The notes beneath the pieces were generated by a model. The model saw nothing but the letters and a program-made list of their open reading frames with translations, was not told the DNA's origin and searched no databases. A stretch of 64,000 nucleotides of DNA from Rotaria sp. Silwood1 (Eukaryota > Rotifera > Eurotatoria > Philodinida > Philodinidae): the NCBI GenBank assembly GCA_905250075.1, contig CAJNOP010000003.1:3142833-3206832 (forward strand), in the 5' to 3' direction. Below are positions 50,678 through 61,116 of the stretch, in pieces. The position numbers and the translations under genes are program-made. Numbering within the stretch: the stretch's first letter is position 1; each line of letters opens with the position of its first letter.

Positions 50678-52566
50678 CAGAGCCCGAATCGAACCGACTT
50701 TTATTGGTTCGAGTTCGGTTCGGTTCGGCTTTGTCTTCTAAAAGATGGTTCGGGTACGGTTCGATTCGATCTAACCCAGATTTCTTCTAATGTCTACAAG
50801 AAAAGCTTCTAAATTCCATTGCATTGAGGGTCTCACAATTGTGTCGTAAGATAACTTGTCCAATGTATAAACCGTAATTCTCCTGAACTGCAAGAAGTAT
50901 TTCAGTATTTATGTAGTTTTTCCTAAATTAATTCTTTTATTTTTTATTCATATAAGAATACCATGGAAAGTTGAATAAGAAAAAACAAAAGAATACGACA
51001 AAAGAACACAGAAAATAGATACTTATATAAATAAAATTATATATGTCTTTTATTATTTTCCATTGAGCGTATATGAGTCCATTCTTTTCTTAGATTCGCC
51101 ACTAATGCAAATTATAACATAATTAGTAATAATACTTTCACTAATTTCTTCATATACTATTAGGTTATATACATGACAATGCTTATTAATTTTTATATTA
51201 TTAGTTTCTGAAAATAGACGTATAAATCAAAATCATAAACATTGATAAAAAACAATTTACTCTCTTATACAAAATCACTAGCTTATTTATACATAATTAA
51301 TGTAAACATTCTCGTCTTCTATTTATCATTAATTTTATGATTACGTTAAATCATGATTAATAATTTGTAGTTCACAAAAAAAAGAGAAGAAAAGAACGAT
51401 TATCATCGATGTTATTACCTTTGAAAATTGGTTTAGTTGATGTTGTGAGAGTTAATCCACCCTACCACCAACGCCGATCCTCTTCGCATTAACTCCACTA
51501 ACATTTTCTTTTATGATCAAACAACCAAGATAATATGGTCAACATACACTTGTCACTACTTTCAATGTTTCCATCTAGTTACCGGATATCAACAACATAT
51601 TACATGAATTTGATACTAATAACTTCTCTTATTTCTCTATATACACTTAATCTAATCTTTCACTGTCATCCCTGATGATGCGTTCAGACTAGAGCACAAA
51701 AGCTCGAATATTATTGTTATTTCTGTTTGAAATAAAAATGTTATTTACAGTAGGTATCTCTTTATTTTTTTTTACACTGTTGTCAATTAGACGAGCATTC
51801 GTCCGTCCTTTGCATCATGAAACCATAGAACAAATAGGAGAAATAAATAAATAATAAATGTCTAGTGCGTATAAGTCAGAGATGTCCATCGCGGTTGAAA
51901 ACTGACCGCTGCCGCACCGCGACCATAAAAGAAAAAAGCTAACGCGTCGCTACCGCACCGCGGTGATAAAAAAAGAAAACCCACCGCACCGCTGCCGCGA
52001 CGCCAGCAAAAACAACCATGCCGCGATGATTGTTAGAATAATGTTGTGAATTTTACGATCTGTGACTGTTCAGGACTTGAGCTGTTGTTACCAATCGATA
52101 AGATTCATTGAATCTCATAGTTTTGCAATTGCAAACATTGAAATTCTGTTCGAATTCATGCATTTTTGCATTGTTCTTCAAAAAAACCTACTGCTACCGC
52201 GCCGCTGCCGCGATGGTTATTTGAAAAAAACAACCGCTACCGCGCCGCCACCGCCACAGTGGCAGCGGTCACGCCGCGATGGACATCTCTGGTATAAGTG
52301 ACCAATCGTCATTAATAAATTGTCTGTAATTGTTACGAAGAGAACAAAACGATGTACGGAAAATAAATTAGCTATATAGAATAATCGGTCAAAGGTCGCT
52401 CAATCATTGTTAACAACATATTTTTCAAGAAATAAATGATAGCTCAACCAATACTAGTTCGGTTCGGTTCGACTGCGTTTTTAATAAAGCGGTTCGAGTT
52501 CGGTTCCGATTGACTCGAACCGAACCACCCTAGTTCGGTTCGAGTTCAGTTCGTTTTCGGGCTCTG
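50678..52566. mobile_element. hAT-like non-autonomous element (outer), 1.9 kb
   Basis: Both ends carry the inverted terminal CAGAGCCCGAA / TTCGGGCTCTG. The flanks are a perfect 8-bp direct repeat GAAAATAC (50670-50677 and 52567-52574). An 8-bp target duplication plus CAGAG ends is the hAT signature. Subterminal regions (50690-50780 and 52455-52560) are dense in GGTTCGGTTCG-type motifs in both orientations, as expected for transposase-binding sites. I find no transposase frame inside, so it is non-autonomous. It is interrupted by a second element at 51877-52291; without that insert it would be about 1.47 kb. Confidence 0.85.
51877..52291. mobile_element. hAT-like non-autonomous element (inner), 415 bp
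   Basis: Exact 18-bp terminal inverted repeats (CAGAGATGTCCATCGCGG) at 51877-51894 and 52274-52291. A perfect 8-bp target duplication GTATAAGT lies at 51869-51876 and 52292-52299. Subterminal parts are unusually GC-rich for this window, with repeated GACCGCTGCC and ACCGCGCCGC motifs. No transposase. It was inserted into the outer element, so it is the younger event. Confidence 0.9.
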
Positions 52567-52574
52567 GAAAATAC

Positions 52575-55500
52575 CGTTGATACAACATTTGTTCGATTTG
52601 TAATACTACTTACGAGAAAAAAGAACAGATACACGTCCATAAAATATATATATCCTTAGTTATTCCATTTAGGCAAATCATCAATTTCTTCATATTGATC
52701 GTAGAAATGTGAAATCGTGTTAATACTCTGTTGATATTTATGGGTTAAGATCGAAAGACGACAACACTGAAAAGTCGTAATTGGAGATCCTGGTTTGTCA
52801 ACCGAGATTACATCAATTGAATAGAATCTGATCGCTCGTTTACTACTTTCACTGGTTCAATCTGTTTAAACTTTGTAGGTTATTTTATTTATCTTTCAAT
52901 CACTGGATGTGTTTCATTAATTCATCCAAACTACAACCCTACATTGGATTGTGAAACTCAACTTTAATGAACTCAGAGTCCTGAAAAATAGTCTTCAGAG
53001 TAGAGGTGATCTTGAAGAAGTTTTTTTCAAAGCCAATGTCACAGTTGCATCAGTCAAGTATTTTTCTTCTTACCTAGTAACAAGTTTATTCTTTATATGT
53101 TAAGTAAAGAGCAAAAACCCACTAACTTATAGACTCACAAATAGGTTTCAAGAACAAACAAGTATCAGAGAGATATTCTCATTAATAAGAAGCATGAAAA
53201 GAAGTCAATATGCTATTCATCGTAGTATTTGAAAAATAAATAATCTTTACTATTTTATAAAAGTAAAGTAACCATGAAATCGTTACTAACAAGTTATATT
53301 CGACAAGCTTAATTTATTTTTTATGTCTATGATCTCATTTAGAAAACTGGTAACAAATACAAATTATACGTTGTAATGAATCAGCATTTTTCTCTCGTTA
53401 TGCAATTGTAAAAAACTAATTAGTAATGGTGGAAAAGGAAGAAAAAAAAACAGTCCGGAGTACTCTGACTTATAGAAATGAAAAATGCAAGTGACAAACA
53501 GTATTTTTCCGCTTGATTGCATACATTTGTCATAGTTACTAAAGTAAGTATAACGTCACTCTACTTATTTATTCAACGGATATTAGCACTTGATTTTTAA
53601 TCATGTTCGACGTACTACCTGTATCTAAAGAATCTATACTTCTTGAACTTATATACGAAGTAATCACATGCTTCAACAAAAAATTGTTTTGATATTTTTG
53701 ATAACTTCTATAGGCTTTGTGTTAAGATTAATACTAAAGGTCATAATTATTGTCACGAACATTATCATATATTTCAACAAAGGCATCTATGCCTTCTCTA
53801 ATAAGCATTTTATAAAAGATTAAATGATGATAATTGTTTTATGCAACTGATTTCAAAAGTTTATGTGTTACTAGAATTTCATTCATTAAGACTTTTTAAA
53901 ACTATTTCAAATAATAAATTGAAAAAAATTGAAAATTGAAAGAATGTGAAACTCAAATAGATCAGTTGTTTGAAAAATTTCCATAACTTCAAATACATTG
54001 ACAAACTTTATTTTAAAAAAATAAAAAGTTGATTTTAGAGTTGTATATCTCACTTCAAAAGATTTGATTTGACCATGAATAGAGATGGTGTTTTGAAAAG
54101 AGGAAGAGATGAACGACAGATCGATTCTATAGTGAAGTTAATTTAAATAACACTTTGATTAAGTTGGATATGTTTGTTTTTTTTTTACTTCGGACTTTTA
54201 ACATAAGAGTGTTAATTATCTAAATTTATATTTTTGACATTTCTTAAGTTTTTACAAAAAAAAACTTTGGAACATTTTTCAAACAAGAATATCTTGCTAT
54301 CTAAACTTTTAATAGTCAATCAAAACTATCCCAGTTAGAAGTGGATTACGAGGATCAAATATCTATGAATAAAATAAGTTAATCTTCATTAACCTAATAC
54401 ATTTAACATACTCTCTTTGTAGTAGATTTGATGCTTTAAAATCTATTTCAAATTCAACCAAGAAACATATAGTTTTTGGATATGGATCTGATTGATTTCT
54501 AAAAGGTTATAATCTAATGGAATTCTTGATTGTCAAAAATAATCATTTGTATACATAATAAGATAATGATTTTCTAAACGAGAAAGTTATCATTGGACTA
54601 TCTTCATTGTAGAATGAAACAGAATAATTAAATAGATTCAGTTAAGGTTCCGCTTTGACTGTAGATCGAGATTTAAATGTATATATAGTGTCTATAATTG
54701 ATATATGGAGATCGCTGGTGGTAATACAAAAAGAATCACTATTCAACAGATTATTTGGCCAGTCATCTATTTCTTCAAGGTTAATGACAAGTATTTAGAA
54801 AGAAAACTAAAAAAGACATCAACACTAGTTGTACTCTTTGATGACTGTGATAAAAATTTACCCACAATTGATTCTAATTCATCATTAATCCTATATAGTA
54901 TATTTCGTTTGTTTTTTGATAACGATTCAATAGATTACCCGTTTGCAAAAGTAAAGTGCTATCGTGAATGGATCTTTTCCTTGTTTTGCTTTCGAGTGTT
55001 TATTAGTAATTTTCAATATGTGGAAATGCTCTTTGCTTCTTGACTTTTTTCTTCATTATAAACTTGTCCAATGAATTACTTTTGAAACAATTACAAGAAA
55101 ATACTGTTTAAAATTATCTAGATTATAATTCATAATTAAAGTGACTGGCAAACAAATAAAAACTAGTCCTGTTCTATTGTGTTAATTTTCATTAGATATG
55201 CAAATCATTGTTTTTCATCTCAAATGTTCATTGTATTTTTTTTTCGTGCCGCTTCTCTATATTAGATTTTCATTTAAGTTTAAGTTGGGAAAAAAGTGTT
55301 TCTTCAAAACATGACAAAAATATTTTATTTATTTCTTCTACAAACAAATGATTCCCTCAAAATGTCTTAGAAGAACAAAAATAATTCGTTGTTGTCTCTC
55401 TTCACAGCCTCTGACAAAATTACCGTTGATTTTTAGTCAATAAAATAAAAAGAATTTCATTATTAATGGTTTTTGAAAATTTAACTAATATCGTATGAAC

Positions 55501-58500
55501 TGTCTAAAAATAAAATGATCATTTTTTCAAACAAAAGTATGAAGAATTCGATTGACTGACAGCCAAAAACATAAATAAACAATGAGAAGAAATTAATCAA
55601 GTACAATGAAAGATGCGTTAACCTATCCATAGAAACGAGACGACATATAATTATATTGACTTATTGAAATTAGAGATTCATCAGCTCGAAAAAGATATGA
55701 AAAGTATTGAAAGAAAGTGTTTGGTAAGGTGAATCTTGATCATTAGTAATCAATGATATTTTGATTCTTATTACGAAAACAAATGAATATAGATTTGATC
55801 AAAGTTTTCGATCACTATTCACTTATAATCGATTGTTGTTAAATTATGAAAATTAAAAGTTTAATATAGTTAGTGAGATTTCGCGACCTTATATGAAGAT
55901 TCAAGATATATGCTGACCATTGACTTTCAATGGATTTCTTATGGTTGAAGAAAACAAAAGTCTTTTTTTTCTACTGACGAAATTAAAACGTTGATTGATC
56001 ATGTAGAGACAGTTGAGACATGAAAACGGTCGTTACGAAACTGTTTCAATGCATTTTTACTCGTATCGACAAATAGTAGTCCTTCATATATTAGAAAATT
56101 GAGCTTGTCACGATTAATAGAAAAAGTTAAGCAATAGCAACTTCCTGATATACTTACAAAAAGTTAATGTTCTTTTAACATTGTTTACTACAATCAAATA
56201 CTGGATCTATTAGTTAAGAATGAAGCTTATAAAACTATACACATCGAATCGAGATGAATGAATTCATTCAATCCTGTACGTTTATCTCGACAAAATATTA
56301 TGTATAGTCCAAATAAATATTTTTATTGTTGGTCACTGAACTGGGATCAATTGACTTCTAGTGGTTCATGTGGCTAGACGTCTGGTGCATGTCACTAAAA
56401 ATTTGACGATGAAAGCAACCATTGTATACAATTCATCGTCGTGTCGTGTTAATCGAAACATGCTGACTGTACCTAAAAATGATTGAAATTAACTTTCATC
56501 AACTATGACTAATAAGGAAAATTTTGTAAACTTATTAACTACACGTTCTGATGACTCATAAATCATATTATGATAATTTAAACTATCGATACTAAATCAT
56601 AGAAATAAAACCTATTTGACAAGAAAATAATGATAACAACGATATTTACTATGTTTATAGAAAAGTTGATCAATTAATTTTTTTTTCTCTTTCTTCGTTT
56701 ACAACTAATTTTGTCTGCTATCCTCTATAGATTCTGTATTTGAAGCTATGCAATAGTATAAGAGACTCAACAGTTCATACTACGAAATATAAAAATAAAA
56801 CGAATAAGATAATATTTGAAAATAACATGTAATATGAACATAGAAAGAAGAATCTAGTGCGACCTTGAAGAGAAGGATTAGAATTATATACAAATCAATA
56901 CGAATATCTTTTATTCTGTTTTGCCTATATTTAAAATAATCAATTAGAAATGACGTAATATACTTTTTTCCATGTTGATCCATATTTTAAACCTTCGCCA
57001 TGAATAATTATGCAAAAATTTTTTGTAAATTTAATCGATTGCTTGAGTCGTAAATACAATGAAACTTTCGTTCATTTGCTTTACTTCAGTATAATTAATA
57101 AGTCATTTATAAACTTAAATAACTATGTTGAAAATATCGAAAACTTGTTTTCACTGATATCGTCATATTCAGACACTAGTTTTTTTGAAATACTTAACGA
57201 TAAAGTTTTTCAGAACATTTGCATAAGAGAAGCAAACATTTCTATTGCATAGCTATTATCTTTCTCTCTTATCTATAAAGAAAAATTACTTGATATGAAG
57301 CCTTTGCAATGATTTTAATCGTTGAAAAATTTTCTATGAATAGAACAAAAATTAGATGTCCGGAACTAATACAACAACAAAAAAGTACTGATAACCGAAA
57401 AAATCAAAGCTCGTGAATACTTTCTTGCCTAGATTCGATACTTGATATTGGCGAGTAATACCCGAAATTAAATCATTAACGAAAAAGATACTCTTTTGTA
57501 TACAATTTTAATAGATACAAGTTTTTTATTGGTCTTTTTAGTCTATTTGATTTGATATATTCCATCTTAGCGGATAATTTATACTAAATCATTTTAAATA
57601 ATTTTTCTTTAATTAATGTTTGCAGTTTATGTCGTTTCCAGAAAACACTTTTTCAGCTATAAATATATATAAAAATGCATTGCAAGACAGATTTCGAAGC
57701 TTGTGAACCAATTTGTTTCAAAACTTGGTATAATTGACGCATTCTCAACATTCGTTGTTTTTTTAATAGAATAAAAGCACAACTTGCTGTAGCATTAAGA
57801 AAAGACTAGAAGAGATTCATACTCAAAGAACTGAAATCTGTGGAGTCACACAAAGGTTTCTAAGAAATCCAACTTGCTAAAAAAATCAAAGCAAAACTTA
57901 TCATTTACATTGTTGTCTACGTCACTTGTTACACATGGCTTGTGATCAATTAATGAGAATAAATATTTATTAAAAATGACGGAGAATGCCAAAATGAAAA
58001 AAAAAAGTTGACAATCCAAATCTTTGTCTATCATGCCCGCTTTTTTTCGCCGAGATAGGTTAATCATATACATTAGTAGTGACATAAGTTTCAAGAATAT
58101 GATTTTGATTTTCAAATTTTCATATAATTATTTACATAGGTCATCTTTTGTAATAAGACTATTTGAATTCTTCATAACATTTCTTATGTGTTTTCAATAG
58201 TTTTCCGACGATAAACTATATCATACAATCATTTTGCTATTCTCATCAGTTTTACTTTTCTTTCAGTAATATTTTCCAAAAATATCCGTACAAAAAGTTG
58301 CATGTACATAATTTCTCGTCAAATATTCTTGATTAATATCAGATTAACTGAGAGCAACAGTTTACTGTATGTGTTTCTGAAGAATTAATTTTTAAAGTTC
58401 GAATTTATCAATAAGATCGTACTAATAGGTATTAAAGTCTTGCTATATAAATAATACGAGAAAAAACATTTTGCTGTTGTAGAAAAAAAAACATGGCCAA

Positions 58501-61116
58501 TGATATTTTTTACTTAAAGGTAAATCGATAATTAATTACCATCAATCATTTATCAAACGTACCATTAATAGAAAATTGCAAATATTGTACAAATTTTTTT
58601 TCCAATTATCATCGTTAGAAATAAAATTCATTAAAATCAACACACTTTATATTGTAATTAAAATTCAAGCAAATAAAAACAATTTTATTATCATTTCCAA
58701 TGAGTTGAATTCATGTGAAGTATTATAAAGTATATTCAATTGTTCAAGTGTTCTATTGAACAGCATCAATTTTCAGGAAAACAATAGTTTCTTTACTTTA
58801 TTCATTCGTTCTCATCTTTTCCCTTTGGATAGATATAAACACTTGAGTTTTATTTGTATTTCTCTTCTTTTTTCGTTCTGCATATTTTGCATGCTCAAGA
58901 AATATACCATTGCCCGTTTTGTTTGTACTGAATAAGCAGAAAGCAAAAAGGACACGAAAAATCTTTTCATATATTATATATTCTTTATCATGAAATGCAT
59001 ATTTACCGAGATTTACCTATCACATAAATATGTCAATCTTTTTTTTTCCTGATTTCTTGCTTTTTTCTTTTCCGAAGGGTACGAAGACGGGCTATATTTT
59101 CATCACCATTATTATAATTGGCCGAGAACTCAAAGCCTCTAAACGTATATAAAAAATGAAATTGCTAACATTTACTAAAATACAATTATCATTGATAGGA
59201 AAGAGAAAGAGCATTTCGCATATATAATAATCGTGAATCGGTGTTGTATATAAGTGAAAAAAAGAGAATAAGAGAGGAAAAGACGAATGCGAGCACGAAC
59301 GAAATATAAAGCAAATAGTCTTTCTATTTAGCTTGTGCATGCGTATGTGGAGTGAGGAGCAAGGAAAAAAAAGAAAACACCTTGGTCGTATTCGCTCTTT
59401 GGTAAATAGGCACGTCAGTCAGCAACTATTTTCGTCGTCAATTTCACGTTCTCTCTTATTTCGTTTTTTTTCTCGCCAACGCGCAACCGTTTGTTGGTCG
59501 AATAATGATGGCTAAAAGTGTTTCAGCGTAACATTTCTCTTCTTTGCTTGGTGTATTTATATGTGCTCTTGTACTCCTCTTTTTTATTCGTCTAAGCAAG
59601 CAAAAGAACGAGAAAACGAATGTATAATGTTCCGTCTTTGAGATTCCTATTCCTCTTCGCTTTACTCCTCTACATATATATAGATATATATAGAAGCATT
59701 TTTCACACTAATACATAGAACAAAAAAGCATTATGTGTGTATATATCTCAATACACGATAAGGTAGAAGACAACAATATGCAATAGATTAGATTGAGAGT
59801 ATAGTTTCTACTCATTTACTTCACTCATTGGTAAGTGCAAAATAAATAACTATTTTTTTCTCGTATGTGAAATATATACTATATAATACAATGTAATTTT
59901 ATTCTTCTCTGTGATCTAGATGAGAGAAAAAAAATTCTTAAATTTCTCACAATATCAGTTAATAAGAGAAAGTTTCGTTTCTTTTAAGTTGCACACTTAA
60001 GAATCAATCGAAAATTCTAAGAATAAAACAAAAAAAGACATAAATCTTCTAAAATTTTTTTCTCGTTCTTCTAAATTGTTAGTTTGAATTTTATCTCAAA
60101 CATGTCTATTATAATTTCATTTTTAAATTCGTTCATTTTTTTCTACATCCGATTCACATACCATTGCTGTGTTTCTCTTTTCTTCTTTTTCTTTCTTCTT
60201 ACACTGTATTTTCTTCGAGCAAGCCAATATATGATATTCAAATATAAAAAGAACACATATTTATTAGAGAGACGTGTCTCTATTGTTGTTCGTTCGGTCT
60301 TTATACAAAATGTCTATATGAAAATTCATCTTGTATTCTCTTTCGTTCAAATTTCTGTATATATGTATATATACACTATGATGAATCAAATCAAGACAAG
60401 AAAGAGAACAAACGGGAAAAATGAATTTTACTGCTCGGACGAAATATCTTACGTTCATTATAAAGAAAAAGAGAAAAAGGTATATAAAGTAAATATAAAG
60501 GACAAGAAGAAGAAAAGAAAAGAAAAGAAAACGATGAAAATTTTCGAGCAAAAGAAAATTTCAATGTAGACACACAAGCATCTATATTTATATATTAAAC
60601 GTGAAAAAAACGAGGGAACAGAACGCGAATGCTCGAGAGTTAAGACACTTAACTATGCTATCTTTCGTGTTTTATTTTTGACCTACACAACATTTCATCG
60701 TCTTAGCATAAAAAAAAGCCAACAAATGTTTAGTGATCCTTCATTTTTATGTGTTTTTTCTCTTATCTCTATTTGAAGTAGATCTTTAATTGGAAAATCT
60801 TTCATTGGAACATAAAATACCATTTTATGTTGTTGTACATGTTATTGAGTGCGTCAGATTTTTTTTTCTTTCCTTTTGAACATTCTTTTCCCTTTATTCA
60901 TCGATCACTCATACTACTTTTTTTTTTTCTTTGTTACAAATGAAAAGTTAGAATGACGAGATACACCAGCTGTGGAAAAACATCTGTTTCACATTTATGA
61001 TTTTCATCTCATCATTTTCTTTTCAGAAAATCGTTTTCTCTTTTTTTTTTATTATTATTTCCTATCATTTTTATGTACTTGTTTCAAACAACGATTAGAC
61101 ATTAAGCAAAAAAGTA
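52575..61116. other. 8.5-kb region without a convincing gene
   Basis: AT-rich throughout. Open frames at 54705-55043 (112 aa, real ATG), 57010-57252 (80 aa) and 60084-60569 (161 aa, low complexity, poly-pyrimidine at start, Lys-rich at end) lack motifs, splice partners or coding-like codon patterns. From about 58.8 kb on, the sequence becomes rich in pyrimidine and purine tracts, probably the upstream region and 5' UTR of the gene at 61117. I found no tRNA or rRNA. Confidence 0.45.

Noticed and set aside
54705..55043. 112-codon frame with a real ATG
   Set aside because: No recognisable domain, no splice context and no paralogue signal in the window; kept only as a note in the gene-free region.
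57010..57252. 80-codon frame that could be a decayed transposase piece
   Set aside because: I cannot name any transposase motif in it; the resemblance is only to AT-rich coding sequence in general.
59333..59515. 60-codon frame in a less AT-rich patch near 59.4 kb
   Set aside because: Starts at a non-ATG codon and has no motif; it could be a 5' UTR exon of the gene at 61117, but I cannot show this.
60084..60569. 161-codon open frame
   Set aside because: Composition follows pyrimidine then purine tracts, with no motif or splice partner; both strands are open, as in low-complexity DNA.
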